A stretch of 64,000 nucleotides of DNA from JAUIAI01 sp963732405 (GTDB taxonomy: Bacteria > Pseudomonadota > Gammaproteobacteria > Burkholderiales > Burkholderiaceae_E), in NCBI GenBank assembly GCA_963732405.1, contig CAVSZG010000006.1:620001-684000 (forward strand), written 5' to 3'. Shown piece by piece: positions 1-8,260 of the stretch. Positions within the stretch are counted from its first letter, which is position 1. Every line of letters begins with the position of its first letter. The notes under the pieces were generated by a model. It was not told where the DNA came from and searched no databases. It saw only the letters and a list, made by a program, of their open reading frames with translations. The translations under genes were made by a program, and so were the position numbers.

Positions 1-2
1 CC

Positions 3-695
3 GCGGTCGCGCAGGCCGATCTGGTAGTGGTGGCGACGCCGGTTGATGTGGCTGGCCCGGTGTTTGCCGCACTGGCGACCACGCTGCGCCCCGACGCCCT
101 GGTGACCGATTGCGGCAGCACCAAGGGATCGGTGATCGCCCGTGCGCGTGAACATCTGGGCGCTGCATTCGATCGTTATGTGCCTGGCCATCCGATTGCC
201 GGTTCCGAGCGATCGGGGCCCGATGCGGCGCAGGCCGGGCTATTCCTGTCCCGCCGCTGGTTGTTCTGCCCGGTCAGTGCGGCCCAGCAGGCGCATGTCG
301 GGCGGCTCGGTGCATTCGTCGCGCGCCTGGGCGCAACGGCCCAGGTGGTTGATGCGATCGAGCACGACGCCGTGTTTGCCGAGTACTCCCATGCACCACA
401 TGCGCTGGTGTTCGCGATGTGTCTGGCGGTCTGTGATGGCCCCTGGGGTACCCGGCTGACCGGTCTGGCTGGCGCGGGCCTGCGCGACACGACCCGCATC
501 GGCGCTTCCTCGCCCACGCTCTGGGCCGACATCATGCTCGACAACGCGCCCCACACCCTGGCGTCGATCGATCGTTTCGATGATGCGCTCGCGGGCCTGC
601 GGTCGGCATTGGCCAATGGTCAGCGCGATGCGCTGATCAGCATGCTCGAGCGCGCCTCGTCATGGCGCGCGGCCCTGGATGGTCAGCGCGACTGA
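3..695 (+). CDS. tyrA: Prephenate dehydrogenase TyrA (5' end missing)
   Basis: The C-terminal 230 residues of a prephenate (or arogenate) dehydrogenase, which oxidatively decarboxylates prephenate in tyrosine synthesis. The frame is open to the left edge, so the start and the dinucleotide-binding glycine motif lie outside the window. Visible are the end of the Rossmann strand (ADLVVVATPVD), the CGSTKG segment, and the signature GHPIAGSERSG, whose His is an active-site residue in the family. The helical C-terminal dimerisation domain follows. The stop overlaps by 13 nt the stop of the opposite-strand gene at 683-1129. Whether the substrate is prephenate or arogenate cannot be decided from this fragment. 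Confidence 0.93.
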   Translation, partial: AVAQADLVVVATPVDVAGPVFAALATTLRPDALVTDCGSTKGSVIARAREHLGAAFDRYVPGHPIAGSERSGPDAAQAGLFLSRRWLFCPVSAAQQAHVGRLGAFVARLGATAQVVDAIEHDAVFAEYSHAPHALVFAMCLAVCDGPWGTRLTGLAGAGLRDTTRIGASSPTLWADIMLDNAPHTLASIDRFDDALAGLRSALANGQRDALISMLERASSWRAALDGQRD

Positions 696-1129
696 TCGTT
701 GAAGGCGCTGCGATTGTCGAGCTTTCGAGCGCCCGACGGATTCAACTGCTCAAAATAGTAGTCGCGCAGGCGGTGCAATTCCTGCAGCGCGACGAACGGA
801 AAACCCTGGCGGGAGCCCCGATCATCGATCAGCAGTCGCTTGAACTCGGCATTGAGCAGGGCCGGATCCGACCAGTTCTGCTCGAGGGCTTCGAGTACCC
901 GCGGAAATTTCGCGCGCAACAGGCAGGGCCTGACGCCACGCGGCAAGGCTTCGATCCAGCGTTGCACGAGCGCGGATACCTTGGGCAGTTCGGCGCAGGA
1001 CTCGGTCGGCGCGGCCTTGCTGACGCCTCCGCTGGCTCCCGATTCCTGCGAATAGAGCTTTTGACGCTCGGCCATCAATTCCTGAGTCTTGGTCGGATCG
1101 AACCAGTCGAAACCCACAGGATTGGTCAT
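683..1129 (-). CDS. Hypothetical protein between tyrA and aroA
   Basis: A 148-residue soluble protein that I do not recognise. It has no signal peptide or membrane segment, is rich in charged residues, and its C-terminal half (from about residue 50) looks helical with Trp, Phe and Leu spacing typical of a small globular domain. The call as a real gene rests on a strong ribosome site, GAGGTG on the minus strand (bases 1135-1140), 5 nt before the ATG. It lies antisense between two aromatic-pathway genes that are normally adjacent or fused, diverges from aroA and overlaps the tyrA stop by 13 nt. No function is proposed. Confidence 0.7.
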   Translation of the reverse strand: MTNPVGFDWFDPTKTQELMAERQKLYSQESGASGGVSKAAPTESCAELPKVSALVQRWIEALPRGVRPCLLRAKFPRVLEALEQNWSDPALLNAEFKRLLIDDRGSRQGFPFVALQELHRLRDYYFEQLNPSGARKLDNRSAFNDQSR

Positions 1130-1206
1130 GGATGCACCTCGTTAGAATGTCCGGCCATGGAACGCGGTAATGTCGCTTTCGCCGCACAGATCGAATTGGA
1201 GCACTT

Positions 1207-2562
1207 GTGACCGAAGCAAAAAAGCAGTACGCCGCGAAAGGCGGACAGGTCCTGATGGGCGGTTTGCGTGTGCCCGGGGACAAGTCGATTTCGCACCGCG
1301 CGGTCATGCTCGGCGCATTGGCTCGAGGCCGCACCGAGATCAACGGTTTTCTGGCCGGCGCTGACGCCTTGTCCACCTGCGAGATCTTTCGTGCGATGGG
1401 GGTGACGATCGATGGTCCGGTCGACGGTCATCTGGTGGTGCACGGCGTGGGCGTGAAGGGCTTACGTGCGCCAGCCGGCGTGCTCGATTGTGGCAATGCG
1501 GGCACGGCCATGCGCCTGATCGCCGGCGTGATGGCGGGTCAACCGTTTGCCAGCGAGCTGACCGGTGACGCCAGCCTGCAACGTCGGCCGATGCGCCGGG
1601 TCATCGCACCCTTGACCGCCATGGGGGCCAAAATCGACAGCCGGGACGGTCTGCCACCCCTGCGGATTACCCCGGCCGGCGGTCTTCACGGCATCCACTA
1701 CGACATGCCGGTCGCCAGTGCCCAGGTCAAATCAGCCATCCTGCTGGCCGGGTTGTTTGCGAGCGGTGAAACCCGGGTCACCGAGCCCGCGCCCACCCGT
1801 GATCACACCGAGCGCATGCTCGCCGCCTTCGGGGTGACGGTGCAGCGCGAGGGGGCGGCCGTGACAATAGCGGGCGGCCAGCCGCTCACCGCAACCCGGA
1901 TCGACGTGCCGGCCGATGTCTCGTCGGCCGCCTTTTTCATGGTGGCGGCCAGCATCACGCCAGGCTCGGACATCATCCTCGAGCACGTGGGCATCAATCC
2001 GACCCGGATCGGGATTCTGCATATCCTGACAGCGATGGGCGCGGATATCACCTTGCTCGAACAAGGCCTGGCCGGTGATGAGCCGGTCGCCGACATCCGG
2101 GTTCGTCATGCACCATTGCATGGCATCACGATCGACCCGGCCTGGGTGCCGCTGGCCATCGATGAATTCCCGGTCGTGTTCGTGGCGGCGGCCTGCGCCA
2201 CCGGACGCACCGTGCTGACCGGCGCCGAGGAATTGCGGGTCAAGGAATCGGACCGGATCGCGGTGATGGCCCAGGGTCTGCAGGCCCTGGGCGTGCAGGC
2301 CAGTGCAACGGCTGACGGGATGATCATCGAGGGTGTGGGCGAGGCTCGCCCGGCCTTCACCGGCGGGCGGGTCGACTCGCATGGCGATCACCGGATCGCG
2401 ATGGCCTTTGCCGTGGCCTCGCTGCGCGCGAGCGACACCATCCTGATCGACGACACGCGCAATGTGGCTACCTCGTTTCCGGGCTTCACCGACTGTTGCG
2501 CCCGACTCGGCCTGACCGTGCTCGAGGTCGATACCGACGCGGCGGACCCCGCCCATGGCTGA
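1207..2562 (+). CDS. aroA: 3-phosphoshikimate 1-carboxyvinyltransferase (EPSP synthase)
   Basis: Sixth step of the shikimate pathway: transfers the enolpyruvyl group of PEP to shikimate 3-phosphate. The 451 residues carry the family landmarks in order: GDKSISHR (24-31, substrate Lys), GNAGTAMR (96-103, PEP site), the RRPMRR loop near 127, PADVSSAAF (235-243), catalytic Asp319/Glu320, KESDRI (346-351) and GDHRIAMAF (393-401). The GTG start follows GGAG by 5 nt (1198-1201). The GDKSISHRA/CGNAGTAMR form resembles the Pseudomonas-type enzyme more than the GSKSISNR form common in Burkholderia-like genomes. Its last 8 nt overlap cmk, suggesting coupled translation. Confidence 0.97.
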   Translation: MTEAKKQYAAKGGQVLMGGLRVPGDKSISHRAVMLGALARGRTEINGFLAGADALSTCEIFRAMGVTIDGPVDGHLVVHGVGVKGLRAPAGVLDCGNAGTAMRLIAGVMAGQPFASELTGDASLQRRPMRRVIAPLTAMGAKIDSRDGLPPLRITPAGGLHGIHYDMPVASAQVKSAILLAGLFASGETRVTEPAPTRDHTERMLAAFGVTVQREGAAVTIAGGQPLTATRIDVPADVSSAAFFMVAASITPGSDIILEHVGINPTRIGILHILTAMGADITLLEQGLAGDEPVADIRVRHAPLHGITIDPAWVPLAIDEFPVVFVAAACATGRTVLTGAEELRVKESDRIAVMAQGLQALGVQASATADGMIIEGVGEARPAFTGGRVDSHGDHRIAMAFAVASLRASDTILIDDTRNVATSFPGFTDCCARLGLTVLEVDTDAADPAHG

Positions 2563-3232
2563 TCCGATCGCTCCGGTCATCACGATCGACGGCCCGACGG
2601 CATCGGGCAAGGGGGCGGTGGCGGCGGCCGTTGCTCGCCGCCTGGGCTGGCATTACCTCGATTCGGGCGCGCTCTATCGGCTGGTTGCCCTGCAGGCCGG
2701 GCGCGAGCAGGTCGCCCTGGACGACGAAAACGGATTGGCCCGACTGGCGCTGGATCTGGACGTGCAGTTCGAGCAGGACCGGATTCTCTGCGCGGGTCGG
2801 GACGTGGGCGATTCGATCCGCACGCCGGCCATCGGCAATGCAGCCTCGCAGATAGCCGTGTTTCCGGCCGTGCGCAGGGCCCTGCTGGCGCGTCAGCGGG
2901 CATTCCGGCGACTGCCCGGCCTGGTCGCGGACGGGCGGGACATGGCCTCGGTGGTGTTCCCCCAGGCCTCACTCAAGGTGTTTCTGACCGCAGATGTAGC
3001 GATACGCGCCTCTCGCCGGCATAAACAGTTGATCGACAAGGGTATTTCAACTAAACTTATCGACCTTCGCGCCGAGCTGGAAGAAAGGGATACACGGGAT
3101 ACGATGCGGCCCATTGCACCGCTAGCGGCGGGCGAAGATTCAGTCATCATCGATTCGAGCAACATGGACCTGGAATCGGTGGTTGCACGGGTAGTGCAGC
3201 TGGCTACCGATGCCGGCCTTCGGGCCGTCTGA
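2555..3232 (+). CDS. cmk: Cytidylate kinase
   Basis: Phosphorylates CMP and dCMP with ATP, keeping the pyrimidine nucleotide pool charged. The 225-residue length is normal. The P-loop GPTASGKG is at residues 13-20, followed by the CMP-binding stretch YLDSGALYR, and DGRDMASVVFP gives the typical GRD core motif. The C-terminal half carries the arginine-rich lid. The ATG sits inside the end of aroA (8-nt overlap) and the next gene is rpsA after 178 bp, the usual cmk-rpsA pair of proteobacteria. Confidence 0.97.
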   Translation: MADPIAPVITIDGPTASGKGAVAAAVARRLGWHYLDSGALYRLVALQAGREQVALDDENGLARLALDLDVQFEQDRILCAGRDVGDSIRTPAIGNAASQIAVFPAVRRALLARQRAFRRLPGLVADGRDMASVVFPQASLKVFLTADVAIRASRRHKQLIDKGISTKLIDLRAELEERDTRDTMRPIAPLAAGEDSVIIDSSNMDLESVVARVVQLATDAGLRAV

Positions 3233-3342
3233 GCAGGTCCGAACCCATGCCCCATGTCATGCCGCTGGCCGCACGCTCCGGGTAAGCCGGATGGTGTTTG
3301 TGCAAAGTGTTCGTTTCTGCTTCGCATCGGTCGGTCGAAGGC

Positions 3343-3372
3343 TTGACGGGGTTTTATTCACACCGCTGTTAC
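3343..3372 (+). promoter_or_regulatory. Possible rpsA promoter
   Basis: In the 178-bp gap between cmk and rpsA there is a good -35-like hexamer TTGACG (3343-3348). The best -10 at 17-18 nt spacing is poor (TGTTAC, 3 of 6 matches), so this is only a candidate. A separate promoter for the highly expressed S1 gene is expected from other genomes. Confidence 0.3.
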
Positions 3373-3410
3373 CAGATCCGGTATTCGGCGAGCCCTAGTC
3401 AGAGAACCTT

Positions 3411-5177
3411 TTGAATACAGTCGTCAGCCAGTCAAAATCAGGCAGCAACCCGTCGGGCAGCAAGCCCGTCATCCAGGCAGCCTCCGCGAATGGCGAGAGT
3501 TTTGCCGCCATGTTCGAGGAATCGCTGTCGCGCCAGGAAATGCGCGCCGGCGAAGTGATCACCGCCGAGGTCATCCGCATCGATCACAACTTCGTGGTGG
3601 TCAATGCCGGACTCAAGTCCGAGAGTTTCATCCCCATCGAAGAGTTCCACGATGACCGTGGCGAACTCGACGTGTCCGAGGGCGATTTCGTCTCCGTGGC
3701 CATCGATGCGCTGGAAAACGGCTACGGTGAGACCCGCCTGTCGCGTGATCGCGCCAAGCGGCTGGCCGCCTGGTTGCAGCTCGAGAAGGCCCTGGACAAC
3801 AGCGAACTGGTCGACGGCACGATCACCGGCAAGGTCAAGGGCGGTCTGACGGTCATGACCAATGGCATCCGCGCCTTCCTGCCCGGTTCCCTGATCGACG
3901 TGCGACCGATCAAGGACACCACGGCCTACGAAGGCAAGACCATGGAGTTCAAGGTCATCAAGCTCGATCGCAAGCGCAATAACGTTGTGTTGTCGCGCCG
4001 CGCGGTCATCGAGCTGTCCCTGGGTGAAGAGCGCGAAAAGCTGCTCGAAAACCTGCAGGAAGGCATCGAGATCAAGGGTATCGTCAAGAACATCACCGAC
4101 TACGGTGCGTTCGTCGATCTGGGCGGCATCGATGGTCTGCTGCACATCACCGACATGGCCTGGCGTCGGGTGCGTCATCCGAGCGAAGTCGTGCAGGTCG
4201 GCGAGGAAATCACCGCCAAGGTGCTCAAGTTCGACCAGGAACGCCAACGCGTATCGCTGGGCATCAAGCAGCTGGGCGACGATCCCTGGACCGGCATCAG
4301 CCGTCGTTATCCGCAGAGCACGCGCATGTTCGGCAAGGTCACCAACATCACCGATTACGGCGCCTTCATCGAGATCGAGCCGGGCATCGAGGGTCTGGTG
4401 CACGTTTCAGAAATGGATTGGACCAACAAGAACGTCAATCCGTCCAAGGTGGTCGCGCTCGGCGACGAGGTCGAGGTCATGGTGCTCGAGATCGACGAAG
4501 ACCGTCGCCGGATCTCGCTGGGCATGAAGCAGTGCCGTGCCAATCCCTGGGAAGAGTTCAGCGACAACTATCGCAAGGGCGACCGGGTCAAGGGCACCAT
4601 TAAGTCGATCACCGACTTCGGTGTGTTCGTCGGCCTGCCCGGCGGCATCGATGGCCTGGTCCACTTGTCCGACCTGTCCTGGAACGACACCGGCGAAGAG
4701 GCCGTGCGCAATTTCAAGAAGGGCGACGAGGTCGAGGCGGCGGTGCTGGCCATCGATACCGAGCGCGAGCGTATTTCGCTGGGTATCAAGCAGCTCGACG
4801 GTGATCCGTTCAGCAATTTTGCCGCCACCCACGACAAGGGTTCGGTGGTCACGGGCACGGTGGGCGCGGTCGATGCGAAGGGTGCGGTGGTCGATCTGGG
4901 CCACGAGGTCGAGGGTTATCTGCGGGCCTCGGAAATCTCGCGCGACCGGGTCGAGGATGCGCGCAATCACCTGAAAGAGGGCGAGGAGATCGAGGTCATG
5001 ATCGTCAACCTCGATCGCAAGAATCGCGTGGTGAGCGTCTCGCTCAAGGCGCGCGATTCGGCCGACACCGCCAATGCCATCGAGCGCATGCAGGCCGAGT
5101 CGGGTGCGTCCAGCGGCACCACCAATCTTGGCGCGCTGCTGCGTGCCAAGCTGGACGGTACCAGCGACGACAACTGA
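3411..5177 (+). CDS. rpsA: 30S ribosomal protein S1
   Basis: S1 binds the 30S subunit and mRNA and is needed to start translation on structured or weakly leadered messages. The 588 residues hold six S1-type OB folds; typical pieces such as NITDYGAF, GLVHVSEMDW and RISLGMKQC recur. Two N-terminal repeats bind the ribosome and four bind RNA. The start is unusual: no ATG or GTG lies between the in-frame TAG at 3396 and ATG 3510, and ATG 3510 would cut into the conserved FAAMFEESL start of the family. TTG 3411, with AGAGAA 4 nt upstream, is therefore the likely start, giving a Ser/Asn-rich leader of about 30 residues. Confidence 0.96.
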   Translation: MNTVVSQSKSGSNPSGSKPVIQAASANGESFAAMFEESLSRQEMRAGEVITAEVIRIDHNFVVVNAGLKSESFIPIEEFHDDRGELDVSEGDFVSVAIDALENGYGETRLSRDRAKRLAAWLQLEKALDNSELVDGTITGKVKGGLTVMTNGIRAFLPGSLIDVRPIKDTTAYEGKTMEFKVIKLDRKRNNVVLSRRAVIELSLGEEREKLLENLQEGIEIKGIVKNITDYGAFVDLGGIDGLLHITDMAWRRVRHPSEVVQVGEEITAKVLKFDQERQRVSLGIKQLGDDPWTGISRRYPQSTRMFGKVTNITDYGAFIEIEPGIEGLVHVSEMDWTNKNVNPSKVVALGDEVEVMVLEIDEDRRRISLGMKQCRANPWEEFSDNYRKGDRVKGTIKSITDFGVFVGLPGGIDGLVHLSDLSWNDTGEEAVRNFKKGDEVEAAVLAIDTERERISLGIKQLDGDPFSNFAATHDKGSVVTGTVGAVDAKGAVVDLGHEVEGYLRASEISRDRVEDARNHLKEGEEIEVMIVNLDRKNRVVSVSLKARDSADTANAIERMQAESGASSGTTNLGALLRAKLDGTSDDN

Positions 5178-5192
5178 TCCGGACCGGATCAG
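5174..5192. repeat. Perfect hairpin at the rpsA stop codon
   Basis: Nineteen bases form a palindrome with 9-nt arms around a central A (an 8-bp stem with loop GAC in practice) that includes the rpsA TGA. No U-tract follows, so it is not a classical terminator. It could protect the rpsA mRNA 3' end or attenuate read-through into ihfB. Confidence 0.5.
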
Positions 5193-5334
5193 CGACCCGG
5201 CGGACCGGCCCGTGCCGATCCGCCGCGTCGTCCCGACCTGACGCGGTTGCCGACAGTCCGGTCAGCCATCACCGCGCCCTCACTGCGACGGACCGGGCGG
5301 CGCGGCGACCATGAAGCCATCCGGGGAGGATCTG

Positions 5335-5652
5335 ATGACCACCGATGCTGACGACGCCACCGGCGCGCACACCATGACGCGCTCGGAGCTGATCAACCGG
5401 CTTGCCGAGCGCTTTCCGCAACTCGTGGCCAAGGATGCCGAATTCGCGGTGCGCACGATTCTCGATGCAATGGCCGAAACGCTCGCGGCGGGCAACCGGA
5501 TCGAGATTCGTGGCTTTGGCAGTTTTGCGCTGTCGTACCGGCCGCCCCGGGTGGGGCGTAATCCGAAATCCGGCGAGACCGTGATGGTGCCCGAGAAGCG
5601 GGTGCCTCACTTCAAGCCGGGCAAGAATCTTCGCGAGCGCGTGGATCACTGA
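5335..5652 (+). CDS. ihfB: Integration host factor beta subunit
   Basis: DNA-bending nucleoid protein that pairs with IHF-alpha. The core from MTRSELINRL to VPHFKPGKNLRERV matches the HU/IHF fold: helices 1-2, the RGFGSFALSYR strand, and the beta-arm with RVGRNPKSGE, where the conserved Pro intercalates into DNA. The start is set by a strong ribosome site, GGGGAGGA at 5323-5330, 4 nt before ATG 5335. This adds 13 residues ahead of the usual MT(R/K)SEL start at 5374, which has no good site. Position after rpsA and before lapA is the classical one. Confidence 0.94.
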   Translation: MTTDADDATGAHTMTRSELINRLAERFPQLVAKDAEFAVRTILDAMAETLAAGNRIEIRGFGSFALSYRPPRVGRNPKSGETVMVPEKRVPHFKPGKNLRERVDH

Positions 5653-5663
5653 GGTCGCCGCCA

Positions 5664-6050
5664 ATGCGCCTGGTCTCGCTACTGTTTACGCTGGTGTTGT
5701 TCCTGGTTGCCCTGGGTCTGGCCTTGTCCAACACCCAGGCGACCGAACTGCGCTTTTTCATGACGGGCGATCAGGTGTTGCTGCGTCTGCCCCTGGTCAT
5801 TCTGCTGCTTGGCTTTTTCATCGTCGGCGTGGCGGTCGGAATGTCGACCGGATTGCCCGCGTGGTTGCGCCAGAAGCGTGAAATTACCCGGTTGCGTCGA
5901 CAGATTCGCCAACTGGAGGCACAGTCGGATGATTCGCCGCCGGCCGCGCCGGTGGTCACCGAGGTGTTCGTGACCGAGGTGCAGCCCGGGTCCATAGCCG
6001 GCGCCCAGCCAGCCCCACGGCGCACGATGGCGCGGATCGGGTCGCGATGA
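5664..6050 (+). CDS. lapA: Lipopolysaccharide assembly protein A (LapA domain)
   Basis: Small inner-membrane protein of 128 residues with two hydrophobic segments (about 5-22 and 40-62), followed by a charged coiled-coil-like cytoplasmic tail (REITRLRRQIRQLEAQ) and a low-complexity end. This is the LapA/DUF1049 layout. LapA acts with LapB to couple LPS synthesis to transport and to regulate LpxC proteolysis in enterobacteria. It starts 11 nt after ihfB and 7 nt before lapB. Confidence 0.92.
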   Translation: MRLVSLLFTLVLFLVALGLALSNTQATELRFFMTGDQVLLRLPLVILLLGFFIVGVAVGMSTGLPAWLRQKREITRLRRQIRQLEAQSDDSPPAAPVVTEVFVTEVQPGSIAGAQPAPRRTMARIGSR

Positions 6051-6057
6051 TCACCAC

Positions 6058-7263
6058 ATGACCGTCGATATCTGGTGGCTGCTGCTGATTCCGGCAATGT
6101 TCGGTCTGGGCTGGTTGGCCAGAGGGCTGGATGGTCGCGATCCGGCCCGTGACGACGCCTTGCCGGGTGCGTATTTCAAGGGCCTGAATTTCCTGCTCAA
6201 TGAGCAGCCGGACAAGGCCATCGATGCCTTCGTCGATGTGGTGCGGATTCAGCCCGAGACCATCGAATTGCATTTTGCGCTGGGCAGCCTGTTTCGTCGC
6301 CGCGGCGAAACCGAGCGGGCCATCCGGGTTCATCAGAACCTGGTGGAGCGCGGTGACCTGTCGGCGGATCAACGCGAGCATGCGCTGTTCGAACTCGGTC
6401 AGGATTACCTGAAGGCGGGGCTTCTCGATCGGGCAGAGGATGCCTTCAACCGGCTCGAAGGCTCGCAGTATCGCGCCGCGGCGCTCGGTCATCGCCTGCG
6501 GATCGCCCAGATGGTGCGTGATTGGGCAACCGCCATTTCGATTGCCGAACAACTGGACCGCGATCCGGCCGAACCCCAACACCTGGAGATCGCGCATTTT
6601 CATTGCGAGTTGGCCGAGGGACTGGCCAATGGTCAGCCGGGTGAGGGCTCGCGCGATGCGGTGGCACCGGATCTGGCCGCGGCACGGGAGGCCCTGGCTC
6701 GCGCGATCAAGGTCAATGACCGCCATCCGCGCGCCTGGCTGATGCGCGGCCGGTTCGCGCTTGCCCAGGGTGATGCACCTGGCGCGATTGCCGCGCTGCG
6801 TGCGGCCTTCGAGCGTGATCCGCGGGTCGCCGCGCTCGCCGCCACCGACTGGCTGGCCGCCCATGAGCTGGCGGGCACGCGGGAGCAGGGTATCGCCGAA
6901 CTCGACGCCATCCAGCAAGCCCATCCGTCGGTCGATGTGCTGGCCGCGATCGAGTCGTCGGTGCGCACCCATCAGGGCGACGCTGCCGGTGCGGCCTATC
7001 TGGAAGCGGCGCTGCGCCGTGCGCCCTCGCTGCTCGGTTATCGGCAACTGCTGGAACGGCGACTGGCGGCCGGCGTCAACGGCGATGCACTCGCCGAGAT
7101 CGAACTGGCCCAGCAGCTCATCAAACGTCAGGCCGAACGGCTCTCGCGCTTCGTCTGCGGCCAGTGCGGATTCTCGGCGCGCAAGTACTATTGGCATTGT
7201 CCGGGTTGTAATGCCTGGGATTCCTACTCGCCGCGTCGGGCTGAAGAGCTCGAGCGGTCCTGA
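6058..7263 (+). CDS. lapB: Lipopolysaccharide assembly protein B (TPR, rubredoxin-like zinc domain)
   Basis: 401 residues: an N-terminal membrane anchor (about 5-22, WWLLLIPAMFGLGWLARG), nine or so TPR helices facing the cytoplasm, and a C-terminal rubredoxin-like metal site with two Cys pairs (CGQC and CPGC near residues 375-395). In E. coli, LapB (YciM) recruits FtsH to degrade LpxC and organises LPS enzymes. It sits between lapA and two heptose-synthesis genes, so this block is devoted to LPS supply. Confidence 0.95.
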   Translation: MTVDIWWLLLIPAMFGLGWLARGLDGRDPARDDALPGAYFKGLNFLLNEQPDKAIDAFVDVVRIQPETIELHFALGSLFRRRGETERAIRVHQNLVERGDLSADQREHALFELGQDYLKAGLLDRAEDAFNRLEGSQYRAAALGHRLRIAQMVRDWATAISIAEQLDRDPAEPQHLEIAHFHCELAEGLANGQPGEGSRDAVAPDLAAAREALARAIKVNDRHPRAWLMRGRFALAQGDAPGAIAALRAAFERDPRVAALAATDWLAAHELAGTREQGIAELDAIQQAHPSVDVLAAIESSVRTHQGDAAGAAYLEAALRRAPSLLGYRQLLERRLAAGVNGDALAEIELAQQLIKRQAERLSRFVCGQCGFSARKYYWHCPGCNAWDSYSPRRAEELERS

Positions 7264-7282
7264 GCGCACGGAGTTGTCGCTG

Positions 7283-8260
7283 ATGCCAGCCAGTCAGTCG
7301 GGCGCCGGCCCTGCCGTTCCGGCACGCGTCGATTTTTCCTCATCGCGGGTGCTGGTGGTCGGCGACGTCATGCTCGATCGTTACTGGTTTGGCGATGTGC
7401 ATCGCATCTCGCCGGAGGCACCCGTGCCGGTGGTGCGGGTCACGGGCGATCAGGACCGGCTCGGTGGCGCGGCCAACGTGGCGCGCAACGTGCGCAGCCT
7501 GGGCGCGATGTCCCCGCTGATCGGCATCATCGGCGATGATGATGCGGGGCGCCGGGTGACGGCGCTGCTCGAGCAGGCCGGCATCGAATCCCTGCTGGTG
7601 CGCGATGCCTCCGTGCCGACCACGGTCAAGCTGCGTGTGATCGGCCGGCAGCAACAACTGCTGCGCATCGACTTCGAATCGCCGCCGCAACCCGAGCGCC
7701 TGGAGGACAAGCTGGCGACCTTTCGCGACGAACTGGATCGCGCGTCGGTGCTGGTGCTGTCCGACTATGGCAAGGGAGCGCTGGGGCGGGTGGAGGAGTT
7801 GATTCAGTCGGCCCGTGAGCGCGAGGTCACCATCGTGGTCGACCCCAAGGGTGATGACTATGCCCGTTATCGTGGTGCGACCCTGCTCACCCCGAATCGG
7901 GCCGAATTGCGTGAAGTGGTCGGCACCTGGCGCGACGAGGCCGACCTGACGCGGCGTGCCCAGCAACTGCGCATCGATCTGCAGTTGCGATGGCTGCTGC
8001 TGACCCGATCCGAAGAAGGCATGACCTTGTTTGCCGAGGACGAGGTGTTCTCGGTGGCGGCCCAGGCGCGTGAGGTGTTCGACGTATCGGGCGCCGGCGA
8101 CACCGTGGTCGCCCTGATGGCAGTTTCGCTGGCGGCCGGACTGTCGATCCGCGATGCGGTGGCGCTGGCCAACCGGGCCGGGGGCATCGTGGTTGGCAAA
8201 CTGGGCACCGCATCGGTCACGCCCGATGAACTATTCCACCCTGAGGAAGCCCTGAAATGA
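7283..8260 (+). CDS. rfaE1: D-glycero-beta-D-manno-heptose 7-phosphate kinase
   Basis: PfkB/ribokinase-family sugar kinase that phosphorylates heptose 7-phosphate at C1 on the way to the ADP-heptose of the LPS inner core. 325 residues with VGDVMLDRYWFG near the N-terminus, the RISPEAPVPVV substrate loop, and GAGDT with the catalytic Asp at residue 273. The adenylyltransferase half found in the fused E. coli HldE is absent, so this is the stand-alone kinase form and a separate rfaE2/hldC should exist elsewhere. The last 4 nt overlap hldD (ATGA). Confidence 0.95.
   Translation: MPASQSGAGPAVPARVDFSSSRVLVVGDVMLDRYWFGDVHRISPEAPVPVVRVTGDQDRLGGAANVARNVRSLGAMSPLIGIIGDDDAGRRVTALLEQAGIESLLVRDASVPTTVKLRVIGRQQQLLRIDFESPPQPERLEDKLATFRDELDRASVLVLSDYGKGALGRVEELIQSAREREVTIVVDPKGDDYARYRGATLLTPNRAELREVVGTWRDEADLTRRAQQLRIDLQLRWLLLTRSEEGMTLFAEDEVFSVAAQAREVFDVSGAGDTVVALMAVSLAAGLSIRDAVALANRAGGIVVGKLGTASVTPDELFHPEEALK

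Noticed and set aside
1732..2610. Long open frame (292 codons) on the minus strand across aroA and the start of cmk.
   Set aside because: It mirrors aroA codon structure in GC-rich DNA, has no recognisable domain and would overlap a certain gene completely.
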